Assembly: GCA_030531165.1 (NCBI GenBank)
Contig: JAUNOI010000010.1
Location: forward strand, 1-45,416
DNA from: Lachnospiraceae bacterium
GTDB lineage: Bacteria; Bacillota; Clostridia; Lachnospirales; Lachnospiraceae
Direction of reading: 5' to 3'
Length of the DNA: 45,416 nt
This document shows, piece by piece, positions 5,816 to 14,433 of this stretch. A program made the position numbers and the translations under genes. The stretch's first letter is position 1. The number at the start of each line of letters is the position of its first letter. The notes below the pieces were generated by a model. The model had not been told where the DNA came from. It worked only from the letters and a program-made list of their open reading frames with translations, and ran no database searches.

Positions 5816-7900
5816 ATGAATAAGCGAACAATTAACATGGTGCATGAATTGATGAAACGGGATGGAAAAGGGACAGTATCTGAGCTGGCAGATCAGTTTC
5901 AGGTTTCCCAGCGGACAATCCGAAATGACATAAAAGTTATCAATGAATTACTGGAGTCAAATGGATTTCAGGAGATGGAACTAAAAAGAGGGGGAAATAT
6001 TATCTGTGGAAAGGATTTTGAACATATCCTCTCGCTAGTCTCGGAAGATGATTTTTACATATATAAACTGAGTAAGGCGGAACGGAAAAAGATTGCTTCC
6101 GCAATGTTGATCAATTCCTCTGGCTATCTGACAATCTCAGCTATTGCAGACAGCCTGTTTGTCAGCAGAGCAACGATCATCAATGATCTGGATGGCATCA
6201 AAGCGTATATTAAAAAAGGAAATCTGGAAGTGATCTCTCATCCGAATAAAGGACTCCGGATTGAAGGGCAGGAAAGTGACAAGCGACAATTTCTGATGAA
6301 AATTGCGATGACGAAGGATGGAAAGAATGCACAGGATATTGTGTCGCGGCAGATCAGTATCCAGGCGGGAAACCGGATTGTCATCCAGAAGATCATCACA
6401 GAGCAGGAACATGTGCACAAAAGTTATCTTACCGATGGATCATTCCAGCGGATCTTGTTGTATTTGGGGATTATGGTGAACCGAAATATGCAGGGAGAAT
6501 ATATGGAGGTTCGCAAGAAGAGCCATAATCACCGGCATTTGATGGCACAGGACATTATCCGCTATGTCGCCCAGTATTGTGATATTCAGACGACAGAGGA
6601 TGAAGCGGAATATTTGAGTGAACTGCTTGCACGTTCCCGCTATATGAAGCAAAAATCTCAGGAGAGAAATGCTGTTAAGATCCAGATGATCACTAGACGA
6701 TTTATTTATTCGATCTCAGAAGAATTGGAGATTAATCTGAATACGGATTATGACTTTTTTGAAAATCTGAGTAATCATTTGGAATCTGTTTTTTCGATCA
6801 ATCCGGTGGATTATGCACCGAATCCAGTGATCGATGAGGTGCTTGAGAATAATCCGCATGTGCTGGCAGCGGTAAATGAAAAAATCCCGATCATCCGCCA
6901 ATATGTGGGACGGGAAATTACAGATATAGAGATCGGGTATATTGCAGTACATATTTGTGCGGCGATCGAGCGGAAGAAAAATAAAGAAATCGCATTTCAT
7001 GTCATCCTGGTCTGTCATGCGGGGATAGGAACTTCGAGACTGCTCCTGGAAAAGCTAAAAAAGCATTTTAATTTCCAGATCGTCGATATTATCTCTTCTC
7101 ATGAGGCAAAAGAACTTGAACAAGGGGCAGCAGATTTTATCATATCGACAGTCACATTAAAAGACTGTAAATTAGATCATGTTGTCGTTTCTCCTCTTTT
7201 AAATGATGAGGACTATATCCGCGTGGGAAATAAAATCGATGCGTTGCGCAACAGCAGGAATCTGCCTTCACGAATTGAGGAGAAAGAGATCTCGGCCAAA
7301 GGGTTGATGGATAAGATCAGTCCGATCGTATGGCAGATGGCTCCTGAGCAGGCACCGGGAATGCTCAAGATGATTCGTAGGGTAGTGCGAGATTATATGA
7401 ACCAGCCGATTGAAGAGGAATCTGAGATTATTTCACCGTATCTGCATCATCTGCTCCCTGCTTCGCATATTGAATTAGAGGTAGAGTGCAGCGACTGGAA
7501 GGAAGCTATTCGGAAGTCGGCACAGAAATTATTGGATCTTGGATATATCGAACAGCGCTATATCGATGCGATGATCCAGAATGTAGAAGAAAATGGACCA
7601 TATATCGTACTTTTGCCCGGATTTGCCATGCCACATGAGGGACCGGATATGGGCACGATCCGTGTGGGGATGAATATGATCCGGTTAAAAGAATCGATCT
7701 GTTTTGGATCGGAGGAGTTTGATCCGGTCGAATTTGTCTGCTGTCTCAGTGCTGTGGATCAAAAAACACATTTGAAAGCATTTTTTAATCTGGTCAATAT
7801 AATGCAGAAACCGGAATTTAAAGAAGAACTCAGACAGGCGAAAACCGAACAGGATGTCGCCTGGATCATAGAGAAATATGAGTACAATATCATAAACTGA
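5816..7900 (+). CDS. PRD-containing PTS-controlled transcriptional regulator of the galactitol operon
   Basis: A 694-residue MtlR/ManR-type activator. In order: an N-terminal winged helix (about 1-60, GTVSELADQFQVSQRTIRND), a second Mga-type HTH (about 90-150, LFVSRATIINDL), two PTS regulation domains (about 180-390; PRD2 includes REITDIEIGYIAVHICAAIE), an EIIB-like domain with phosphorylatable Cys400 in VCHAGIGTSR, and a C-terminal EIIA-like domain with His607 in FAMPHEG. There is no AAA+ domain, so it is not the sigma-54-dependent LevR type. In this family, phosphorylation by HPr or by EII proteins tunes activity to substrate supply. ATG 5816 follows AAGGAGGAGG; the frame is open further upstream, but that stretch runs through the terminator. 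It most likely controls the gat genes beginning 176 bases downstream. Confidence 0.9.
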   Translation: MNKRTINMVHELMKRDGKGTVSELADQFQVSQRTIRNDIKVINELLESNGFQEMELKRGGNIICGKDFEHILSLVSEDDFYIYKLSKAERKKIASAMLINSSGYLTISAIADSLFVSRATIINDLDGIKAYIKKGNLEVISHPNKGLRIEGQESDKRQFLMKIAMTKDGKNAQDIVSRQISIQAGNRIVIQKIITEQEHVHKSYLTDGSFQRILLYLGIMVNRNMQGEYMEVRKKSHNHRHLMAQDIIRYVAQYCDIQTTEDEAEYLSELLARSRYMKQKSQERNAVKIQMITRRFIYSISEELEINLNTDYDFFENLSNHLESVFSINPVDYAPNPVIDEVLENNPHVLAAVNEKIPIIRQYVGREITDIEIGYIAVHICAAIERKKNKEIAFHVILVCHAGIGTSRLLLEKLKKHFNFQIVDIISSHEAKELEQGAADFIISTVTLKDCKLDHVVVSPLLNDEDYIRVGNKIDALRNSRNLPSRIEEKEISAKGLMDKISPIVWQMAPEQAPGMLKMIRRVVRDYMNQPIEEESEIISPYLHHLLPASHIELEVECSDWKEAIRKSAQKLLDLGYIEQRYIDAMIQNVEENGPYIVLLPGFAMPHEGPDMGTIRVGMNMIRLKESICFGSEEFDPVEFVCCLSAVDQKTHLKAFFNLVNIMQKPEFKEELRQAKTEQDVAWIIEKYEYNIIN

Positions 7901-7901
7901 C

Positions 7902-7935
7902 AAAAACGTTTCCAAACTTTTGGAAACGTTTTTTA
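7902..7935 (+). terminator. Terminator between regulator and gatA, with a cre-like palindrome
   Basis: A near-perfect palindrome (7902-7916 with 7919-7933) with AAACGTTTCC-type arms is followed by T residues. It would separate the regulator from gatA. The arm TTGGAAACGTTTTT resembles a degenerate catabolite-responsive element (CcpA site), but the palindrome makes this hard to tell from a plain terminator. Confidence 0.7.
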
Positions 7936-7995
7936 CTAATGTACTTTCTTTCCCAAAAGTGGGAAAGACCTTTGACTTTTTTTCAAAATAAAACA

Positions 7996-8013
7996 ATGGT
8001 AGTATATAACCAT
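7996..8013 (+). promoter_or_regulatory. Candidate operator/promoter region of gatA
   Basis: ATGGT (7996-8000) and ACCAT (8009-8013) form an inverted repeat around a TATATA sequence (8003-8008) that could be a -10 element. TTGACT occurs at 7972-7977 but the spacing (25) is too long for a standard promoter, as expected if an activator is needed. The upstream regulator is the natural candidate to bind here. Assignment is by position only. Confidence 0.3.
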
Positions 8014-8076
8014 AGAAAACAGATGACCGGTGATCATAAAAGAAACTAAAAACAAGGGAACATAAGGAGGTACAAC

Positions 8077-8544
8077 ATGATTTGGGAGGAACTTGATCGT
8101 GAGCTGATCCTTACAGAGTTGGAAGCAGAAAACTTCGAAGAGGTATTTGAAAAGCTTGGAGGAGTAGTAACTGAAGTAGGATATGCAAAAGATACCTATG
8201 TAAGAGCATTGATTAATCGAGAAAAAGAATATCCAACCGGATTAGACGCCAGTGGGGTAGGAATTGCAATTCCACATACAGATATCAGCCATGTGATCAA
8301 AAGTGGAACAGCAATCGCAAAACTAACGAAACCAGTGACTTTTATTCAGATGGGAACTGAGGATGAAGAAGTAGAAGTACAGTTGATCTTTATGTTAGCT
8401 GTTAAGGATCCAAAATCGCATTTAACAAAATTGCAGACGATCATTACGATGATCCAGGATCCGGAATTTTTGAAAAAGTTGATTGAAGCAGATGATGTAG
8501 ACAGTATTATTGAAATTATAAAAGAAAAGGAAGGTACATTATAA
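8077..8544 (+). CDS. gatA: PTS galactitol-type EIIA component
   Basis: A 155-residue protein of the fructose/mannitol EIIA superfamily. It carries phosphate from HPr~P to EIIB. The phosphorylated residue is His67 in GVGIAIPHTD, the hallmark of these domains, and the C-terminal part (KSHLTKLQTIITMIQDPEFL) is typical of the fold. AAGGAGG lies 7 bases before the ATG. The stop codon overlaps the gatB start by one base, which indicates translational coupling. Single-domain EIIA, EIIB and EIIC genes in this order are characteristic of the galactitol (Gat) PTS family. Confidence 0.93.
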   Translation: MIWEELDRELILTELEAENFEEVFEKLGGVVTEVGYAKDTYVRALINREKEYPTGLDASGVGIAIPHTDISHVIKSGTAIAKLTKPVTFIQMGTEDEEVEVQLIFMLAVKDPKSHLTKLQTIITMIQDPEFLKKLIEADDVDSIIEIIKEKEGTL

Positions 8545-8822
8545 TGAAAAAAAGAGTGATCGTAGCATGTGGTGGAGCAGTAGCAACTTCAACAATCGCA
8601 GCAAATAAAGTCGTAGAATTATGTAAGAACAATGGAATTGATGTAGAGATCTGTCAGTGCAGAATTTCTGAGATCGCATCTAATTTACCAGCAGATCTGA
8701 TCGTGACCACTTCAAATGTCAGAAGAGACTATGGGATCCCTCTGATCAAGGGTATGCCATTTATCTCCGGAATGGGAGTAGAGAAAACAGAAGCAAATAT
8801 CTTAAAAGTTTTGAATCAGTAA
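8544..8822 (+). CDS. gatB: PTS galactitol-type EIIB component
   Basis: A 92-residue cytoplasmic EIIB. It accepts phosphate from EIIA on Cys9 in IVACGGAVATST and passes it to the sugar alcohol during import by EIIC. Length and the position of the active cysteine match GatB. The ATG overlaps the last base of the gatA stop codon. gatC starts 38 bases after its stop. Confidence 0.93.
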   Translation: MKKRVIVACGGAVATSTIAANKVVELCKNNGIDVEICQCRISEIASNLPADLIVTTSNVRRDYGIPLIKGMPFISGMGVEKTEANILKVLNQ

Positions 8823-8860
8823 GATCATCACAACCAAGATCAACATAGGAGGATGAAAAT

Positions 8861-10243
8861 ATGAGTGGATTTTTAGATGGTGCATATTTCGCCATTAACT
8901 ATATCATTGACATGGGTGCATCGGTTATGCTCCCGATCATCATAGCAATTTTATCAATTATTTTAGGAGTAAAAGTTGGAAAAGCAATCCGTGCGGGTCT
9001 GATGATTGGTGTTGGATTTGTCGGCATGGGTCTGATCGTCGATATGATGAATGCGAACATGGGGCCAGCGGCAAAGGCAATGGCAGAAAGACTCGGCGTA
9101 AGCCTTTCAATCGTAGAGGTAGGCTGGCCTGGTATGTCGGGCGTGACATGGGGATCGATCGTAGCAACAATCGCCATTCCTCTGGCAATCGCAGTCAACC
9201 TGATCATGTTTGCAACAAAGACGACCAAAACGATCAATATTGATATTTGGAATGTATGGCATATGGCTTTTACAGGAGCGATCGCCTATGCGGTGACCGG
9301 CAATCTCTGGATCGGACTTTTGGGAGTTGTCTTCCATGCAGTGATGGCCTATAAGCTGGGAGATTTATGGGCACCATTATTAAATGATTACTTTGGATTA
9401 GAAGGGTTGACCGCTCCTCATGGAACATCGGCCTACATGGCTCCGATCGCCTGTCTGGTTGACGCGATCATTGAAAAGATCCCAGGATTAAATAAGGTTA
9501 ATTTCTCAGTGGAAGGGTTACAGGAAAAGATCGGTGTTCTCGGAGAACCTGTTGTGATCGGTGCACTGTTAGGTACGATCATTGGTTTCCTTGCAGGTTA
9601 TGACCCACAGGGAGCACTCCCTCTCGGTATTAAGATGGCAGCAGTCATGGTCTTAATGCCTAGAATGATCAAATGTATCATGGATGGTCTTCTTCCAATC
9701 TCTGAGAGAGCAAAAGAAGTCATGCATAGTCATTTTGGAGAAGAAGCAGATTTTTATATCGGACTGGACCCGGCTGTCTTATTAGGAGATCCAGAAGTCG
9801 TAACTGCAGGTATTATCTTTATTCCTATTACATTATTGATTGCGGTCATCATGCCTGGCAACAGAATCCTGCCATTTGGTGATCTGGCAACGATCGGATT
9901 CTTTATCGCAATTGCAGTTGCCGTACATAAAGGAAACTTGTTCCGTACGTTGATCTCCGGATCTTGCATTATGGCAATGACGATCTGGATCACGAATCAG
10001 ACGGTGAGCTGGACGACAACATTAGGTCAGTCTGTTGGCGCAGTAAAAGCAGGGGAGACATTGGCTGCGATGGACCAGGGCGGTTCTCCATTGACTTATA
10101 TCTTCACACAGTTATTTACGAGAGAAAATATCCCAGGATTGATCGTCATTGCCGGTATCTATATTGTATGTATGGTATTTGCAGTGATGCACTCTAAGGC
10201 AAGACAGGCAGAACTTGACACAGCAGCCGAAGAAGAATTTTAG
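8861..10243 (+). CDS. gatC: PTS galactitol-type EIIC permease
   Basis: A 460-residue integral membrane protein forming the substrate channel of the PTS. The sequence starts with a helix including DMGASVMLPIIIAILSIILG, continues with glycine-rich helices (MIGVGFVGMGLIVDMM) and has GLEGLTAPHGTSAYMAPIAC in the middle, typical of the EIIC-Gat family. AGGAGG precedes the ATG. Together with gatA and gatB it should import galactitol (or a close hexitol) as the 1-phosphate. The exact substrate is inferred from the downstream dehydrogenase and aldolase genes. Confidence 0.93.
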   Translation: MSGFLDGAYFAINYIIDMGASVMLPIIIAILSIILGVKVGKAIRAGLMIGVGFVGMGLIVDMMNANMGPAAKAMAERLGVSLSIVEVGWPGMSGVTWGSIVATIAIPLAIAVNLIMFATKTTKTINIDIWNVWHMAFTGAIAYAVTGNLWIGLLGVVFHAVMAYKLGDLWAPLLNDYFGLEGLTAPHGTSAYMAPIACLVDAIIEKIPGLNKVNFSVEGLQEKIGVLGEPVVIGALLGTIIGFLAGYDPQGALPLGIKMAAVMVLMPRMIKCIMDGLLPISERAKEVMHSHFGEEADFYIGLDPAVLLGDPEVVTAGIIFIPITLLIAVIMPGNRILPFGDLATIGFFIAIAVAVHKGNLFRTLISGSCIMAMTIWITNQTVSWTTTLGQSVGAVKAGETLAAMDQGGSPLTYIFTQLFTRENIPGLIVIAGIYIVCMVFAVMHSKARQAELDTAAEEEF

Positions 10244-10256
10244 TCAGATCGAGTGA

Positions 10257-10286
10257 TTTACGGCCCTCAAAAGAGAGGGTCGTAAA
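10257..10286 (+). promoter_or_regulatory. Intercistronic hairpin between gatC and gatD
   Basis: A 12-bp stem with one G-U pair (10257-10268 with 10275-10286) and a six-base loop, followed by A residues and no T run. It is therefore not a standard terminator and more likely stabilises or delimits mRNA between the transport and catabolic genes of the operon. Confidence 0.5.
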
Positions 10287-10359
10287 AAATTTAAAAATGA
10301 ATTTACAATATAAGTAAGAAATAGATAATATATACAATTATAACAGGAGGCAGACAGAT

Positions 10360-11409
10360 ATGAAAGCAGGAGTTGTACATGCCAGAGAAGATATCCGGTA
10401 TGAAGAAATAGAAACACCAGTTCCAAAAGAAGACCAGGTGTTGATCAAAGTAAAATATACAGGAATCTGTGGTTCGGATGTCCCACGTGTCAATGGGGAT
10501 GCCTGTCACTTTTTCCCAAATGTGCTGGGACATGAGTTTTCCGGAACGGTAGTGGAAACGGGAGAAGCAGTAACGACATTGAAACCGGGCGATCGTGTCG
10601 CAGGGGTACCATTGGTCCCTTGTATGAAGTGTGAGGACTGCCAGAAAGGGAATTACTCTCTGTGTAAACATTACAGCTTTATAGGATCCAGAGAATTCGG
10701 AAGTTTTGCAGAATATGTTGTGGTTCCAGAAAAAAATGCAGTTCCTTTCGAAGAAGAAGTTTCATTTGAGCAGGGTGCTTTCTTTGAACCGGCAACGGTC
10801 GCTCTGCACGGACTTCAGAGAGTTCCCTATGAAGGAGGTAAGACAGTCGCGATCCTTGGCGGTGGAACGATTGGTATGTTCGTGATGCAATGGGCAAACA
10901 TCTTTGGAGCTGCACAGACCGTTGTCTTTGACATCAATGATGAGAGGCTGGAACTGGGCAAACGATTGGGAGCAACGGGTGGCATCAATACCTTAGAAGA
11001 TGGATTTATGGATCGTGCAAAAGCACTGACAGGCGGCAGAGGATTTGACTATGTATTCGAAACAGCGGGCAATACCATAACGATGAAGATGGCATTTGAA
11101 CTTGCAGCGAATAAAGCGAATGTATGCTTTGTAGGAACACCGACGAGAGAGTTGAGCTTTAGCGTTGACGAGTGGGAAAATATGAATCGAAAAGAGTTTA
11201 CATTGACAGGCTCCTGGATGTCTTATAGTGCTCCATTTCCTGGAAAAGAATGGGATTTGACAGCTCATTATTTTAAGACAGGGGAATTAAAATTTGATGA
11301 GTCCTTTATTTTCCAGAAAATGCCGTTGAGAAAGATCGACGAGGCATTTGAGATGTACAAAACACCAGGGGTAGTAAAAGGCAAGATTTTAATTGATTCA
11401 GAGAAATAA
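10360..11409 (+). CDS. gatD: Galactitol-1-phosphate dehydrogenase (zinc MDR family)
   Basis: A 349-residue medium-chain dehydrogenase, expected to oxidise galactitol 1-phosphate to tagatose 6-phosphate with NAD+. Catalytic zinc ligands are Cys37 (GICGSDVP), His58 and Glu59 (LGHEF). The structural zinc site has Cys88, Cys91, Cys94 and Cys102. The Rossmann motif AILGGGTIG and the acidic VFDIN end of the second strand favour NAD+. AGGAGG is about 10 bases before the ATG. The substrate is inferred from placement between the Gat PTS and gatZ-gatY; family members also act on sorbitol, threonine and others. Confidence 0.85.
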   Translation: MKAGVVHAREDIRYEEIETPVPKEDQVLIKVKYTGICGSDVPRVNGDACHFFPNVLGHEFSGTVVETGEAVTTLKPGDRVAGVPLVPCMKCEDCQKGNYSLCKHYSFIGSREFGSFAEYVVVPEKNAVPFEEEVSFEQGAFFEPATVALHGLQRVPYEGGKTVAILGGGTIGMFVMQWANIFGAAQTVVFDINDERLELGKRLGATGGINTLEDGFMDRAKALTGGRGFDYVFETAGNTITMKMAFELAANKANVCFVGTPTRELSFSVDEWENMNRKEFTLTGSWMSYSAPFPGKEWDLTAHYFKTGELKFDESFIFQKMPLRKIDEAFEMYKTPGVVKGKILIDSEK

Positions 11410-11421
11410 AAGGAGAAGAAA

Positions 11422-12726
11422 ATGAAACATCCATTACAGGAAATGATGGAATTGAGAAGTAAAGGCGAAAAGTGCGGGATTCCATCGTATTGTACAGCAA
11501 ACGAATTAGTCTTAGAAGAAGTGTTGATCCGGGCAAAAGAGCAGGGAACACCGGTCCTGATCGAGGCAACGGCAAATCAGGTCAATCAATTTGGCGGATA
11601 TACCGGGATGAAACCGGTAGATTATTATCAGATGATCTTAAAGATGGCAGAGAAGATTGGTGTGCCTGAGAAACAGATCATCTTAGGGGGAGATCATTTA
11701 GGACCGCTTACATGGCAGGATGACCCGGAAGAAGTGGCAATGGCGAAAGCAGAAGAATTGGTTTATCAGTATGTATACGCCGGATTTACAAAGATCCATC
11801 TCGATACGAGTATGAAAGTTGCCGATGATCCGGAAGGAATGCTATCAACGGAGACGATCGCAAAACGTGGAGCAAGACTCTATAAAGTATGTATGAAAGC
11901 TTATGAAGACTTGTTGAAAGTAAAACCGGATGCCATGAGACCTGTGTTCATCGTTGGATCGGAAGTGCCAATCCCGGGAGGAGCACAGGAAGAAGAAGAC
12001 ACCCTTGCAGTGACAAAACCAGAAGCATTTGCAGAAACAGTCCGCACTTACCAGAAAGCATTTGAGGAAGCAGGATTCGCAGACGGCATGAAAGATGTGA
12101 TCGCGGTAGTCGTCCAGCCGGGCGTGGAATTCGGAGATGATCAGATATTTCTGTATGATCACGATGCAGCAACTTCTCTTTGTGCAGAACTTAATCATTA
12201 TCCGGGATTTATCTTTGAAGGACACTCGACCGATTATCAGACAAAAGAATGTCTGCGTGCCATGGTTGAAGACGGCATTGCCATCTTAAAAGTCGGTCCT
12301 GCTGTCACGTATGGTCTTCGGGAAGGTTTATATGCTCTTTCCATGATGGAGAAAGAACTGGTTCCGGCAAATGAGCGGGCGTGTCTGATCGAGACGATCG
12401 AAGAGACGATGACAGAAAAACCAGATAATTGGAAAAAACATTATCATGGAAGCTATAAACAACTTGCATTGGCCAGAAAATACAGTTTTTCCGATCGTGT
12501 CCGTTATTACATTGGGGATGATGAGATCGTCGAGACAATTGATAAATTATTTGACAATCTGAGGAAATATCCGATCCCCATGAATATGCTCCATCAGTAT
12601 ATGCCGATCCAGTATGATGCGGTCGTGCATGGAGCGTTAGACAAAGATCCAAAGGCGCTGGCATTAGATGGAGTGGCACAGTTCATGCGTGATTATGAAT
12701 ATGCTGCTCAGCAGAAATCAATGTAG
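11422..12726 (+). CDS. gatZ: Tagatose-1,6-bisphosphate aldolase non-catalytic subunit GatZ/KbaZ
   Basis: A 434-residue member of the GatZ/KbaZ family, needed for full activity and stability of the class II aldolase GatY. It starts with HPLQEMMELRSKGEKCGIPS and contains PVLIEATANQVNQFGGYTGM, the GGDHLGP motif and KIHLDTSMK, all typical of the family. This subunit is sometimes mis-annotated as a tagatose-6-phosphate kinase; no kinase motif is visible. It begins 12 bases after gatD behind AAAGGAG and is followed 26 bases later by gatY. Confidence 0.93.
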   Translation: MKHPLQEMMELRSKGEKCGIPSYCTANELVLEEVLIRAKEQGTPVLIEATANQVNQFGGYTGMKPVDYYQMILKMAEKIGVPEKQIILGGDHLGPLTWQDDPEEVAMAKAEELVYQYVYAGFTKIHLDTSMKVADDPEGMLSTETIAKRGARLYKVCMKAYEDLLKVKPDAMRPVFIVGSEVPIPGGAQEEEDTLAVTKPEAFAETVRTYQKAFEEAGFADGMKDVIAVVVQPGVEFGDDQIFLYDHDAATSLCAELNHYPGFIFEGHSTDYQTKECLRAMVEDGIAILKVGPAVTYGLREGLYALSMMEKELVPANERACLIETIEETMTEKPDNWKKHYHGSYKQLALARKYSFSDRVRYYIGDDEIVETIDKLFDNLRKYPIPMNMLHQYMPIQYDAVVHGALDKDPKALALDGVAQFMRDYEYAAQQKSM

Positions 12727-12752
12727 CAGATCAGAGAAAAGAGGTAGAGAGT

Positions 12753-13604
12753 ATGCCATTAGTGATATCCAAACAATTATTATTAGATGCTCAGAAAGGC
12801 GGATATGCGGTTGGGGCATTTAATGTGGAAAATATGGAAATGGTGCAGGCGGTCATCGCAGCGGCAGAAGAGATGCGGTCTCCGGTCATCATGCAGACAA
12901 CGCCATCGACTGTAAAATACGCCTCCACAGATTTCTTTTATGCAAATGTGAGAGTCGCAGCAGAACAGGCAAGTGTTCCGGTCGTCATGCATCTGGATCA
13001 TGGGAGCAGTTTTGAACTGGCGATGACAGCCTATCGTTCTGGTTATACGTCGATCATGATCGACGGTTCTCATGGAACGTTTGAAGAGAATGTGGAAGTC
13101 AGCAAAAAAGTCGCTGATGCCTGCCATCCCGGCAATGTTCCGGTAGAAGCAGAACTGGGAAAAGTAGGTGGAAAGGAAGACGACCTGGAAGGTGGAGATG
13201 ATAATCCATATACTGATCCGGAGCAGGCAGTAGAATTCGTTAAGAGAACCGGGGTTGATTCTCTTGCGGTCGCGATCGGTACCGCTCACGGAATCTACAA
13301 AGGGGAACCAAGATTAGATCTGGATCGTTTGTCCGAGATCCGAAAAGTCGTTGAAATCCCGCTGGTACTGCACGGTACGTCCGGTGTGCCGGATGAGACA
13401 GTGAGCGAGTGTGTCAGACGCGGGATCTGCAAAGTCAATTATGCGACCGATTTGAGAATCGCATTTACAAAGGGTGTAAAAAAAGTATTTGCAGATACTC
13501 CGGATGTGATCGATCCTAAGAAATACAATGCTGCGGGACGGGAAGAAGTAAAGCAGTATGTGATGCAGAAGATGCAGGTTGTTGGAAGTGTCGGAAGGGC
13601 CTAA
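12753..13604 (+). CDS. gatY: Tagatose-1,6-bisphosphate aldolase catalytic subunit (class II, zinc)
   Basis: A 283-residue class II aldolase, expected to cleave tagatose 1,6-bisphosphate into dihydroxyacetone phosphate and glyceraldehyde 3-phosphate. The catalytic Asp82 and zinc-binding His83 lie in VMHLDHGSS. Further zinc histidines are in GTAHGIY and LVLHGTSG, and VEAELGKVGG is the usual glutamate region. Size fits GatY/KbaY; fructose-bisphosphate aldolases of the same class are similar, and only the gatZ neighbour makes tagatose the better call. It is the last gene of the operon and is followed by a long terminator. Confidence 0.9.
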   Translation: MPLVISKQLLLDAQKGGYAVGAFNVENMEMVQAVIAAAEEMRSPVIMQTTPSTVKYASTDFFYANVRVAAEQASVPVVMHLDHGSSFELAMTAYRSGYTSIMIDGSHGTFEENVEVSKKVADACHPGNVPVEAELGKVGGKEDDLEGGDDNPYTDPEQAVEFVKRTGVDSLAVAIGTAHGIYKGEPRLDLDRLSEIRKVVEIPLVLHGTSGVPDETVSECVRRGICKVNYATDLRIAFTKGVKKVFADTPDVIDPKKYNAAGREEVKQYVMQKMQVVGSVGRA

Positions 13605-13667
13605 AACGATCTCTAACAAGAAAAATTCAGTCCTTTTCATAAATATTATAAATATAACTTGTTTCAT

Positions 13668-13712
13668 AGATGTTTGGACAGAGGGATCCTTTGTCCGGGC
13701 ATCTGTTTTTTT
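13668..13712 (+). terminator. Terminator of the gat operon
   Basis: A 16-bp stem including G-U pairs (13668-13683 with 13689-13704), a five-base loop and seven T (13706-13712). It clearly closes the operon after gatY. Confidence 0.92.
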
Positions 13713-13769
13713 GCAGAAAATTGTGATAAGATAATAAAGAGCAAAAAGAAGTAGAAAAGGGACAGACAG

Positions 13770-14420
13770 ATGATAAAAGCGATAATATTTGATATGGATG
13801 GCACGCTTCTGGATACCGAAAAGCATTTAGCAGCAGCATGGGTGGAAGCGGCACATTTTTTTGGATATGATAATTTTACAATGGAACATGGATTGTTTTT
13901 GCGCAGCTTATCGGCTCGGCTTCAGGAGATTGAACTGAAGAAAATATTCGGAGATGATTTTCCGTATTTGGATATTCGGATTAAGAAGCGGGAATTTATG
14001 AATCAGCGATTAGAAACATATGGTTTGGAAAAGAAGGCTGGAAGCGATAAAGTATTGATCGCACTAAAAGAGAAAGGTTATAAGATCGCAATGGCGACAG
14101 CAAGCAGTTTTGAGCGTGCAAGCAGTTATCTCAAGCAGGTTGGACTATTTGATTACTTTGAACCGGAGCAAATTATATGTGCAACGGAATTAAAGAATGG
14201 AAAGCCTTATCCGGATGTCTATTTGTATGCCTGTGAACAACTTGGTGAGAAACCGGAAGACTGTATTGCGGTGGAAGATGGGCCATTTGGTGTGATGGCA
14301 GCCTATCGAGCGGGAACGAGAGTCGTTATGGTCCCGGACCTGACACAACCGGATGAGGAACTATCAAAGATGTTATATAAAAAAGTTGACTGTCTTGAAG
14401 ATTTGCTGGGATTTTTATAA
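13770..14420 (+). CDS. HAD superfamily hydrolase (subfamily IA, beta-phosphoglucomutase-like)
   Basis: A 216-residue HAD phosphatase. Motif I is IIFDMDGTLLD with Asp8 and Asp10, motif II is the AMATASS strand, and motif III/IV is VYLYACEQ...CIAVEDGPFGVMAAYRAG. The helical cap lies between residues 15 and 90, as in subfamily IA. Likely activities are dephosphorylation of a sugar phosphate or a phosphomutase reaction; the substrate cannot be read from sequence. It lies beyond the gat terminator, so it is not part of that operon. The next gene begins 13 bases after its stop, so the two are probably co-transcribed. Confidence 0.85.
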   Translation: MIKAIIFDMDGTLLDTEKHLAAAWVEAAHFFGYDNFTMEHGLFLRSLSARLQEIELKKIFGDDFPYLDIRIKKREFMNQRLETYGLEKKAGSDKVLIALKEKGYKIAMATASSFERASSYLKQVGLFDYFEPEQIICATELKNGKPYPDVYLYACEQLGEKPEDCIAVEDGPFGVMAAYRAGTRVVMVPDLTQPDEELSKMLYKKVDCLEDLLGFL

Positions 14421-14433
14421 GGAGATGCGATTT

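Noticed and set aside
7921..7985. Sigma-54 promoter before gatA
   Set aside because: No GG-N10-GC pair in proper context is visible, and the regulator lacks the AAA+ domain needed to activate sigma-54.
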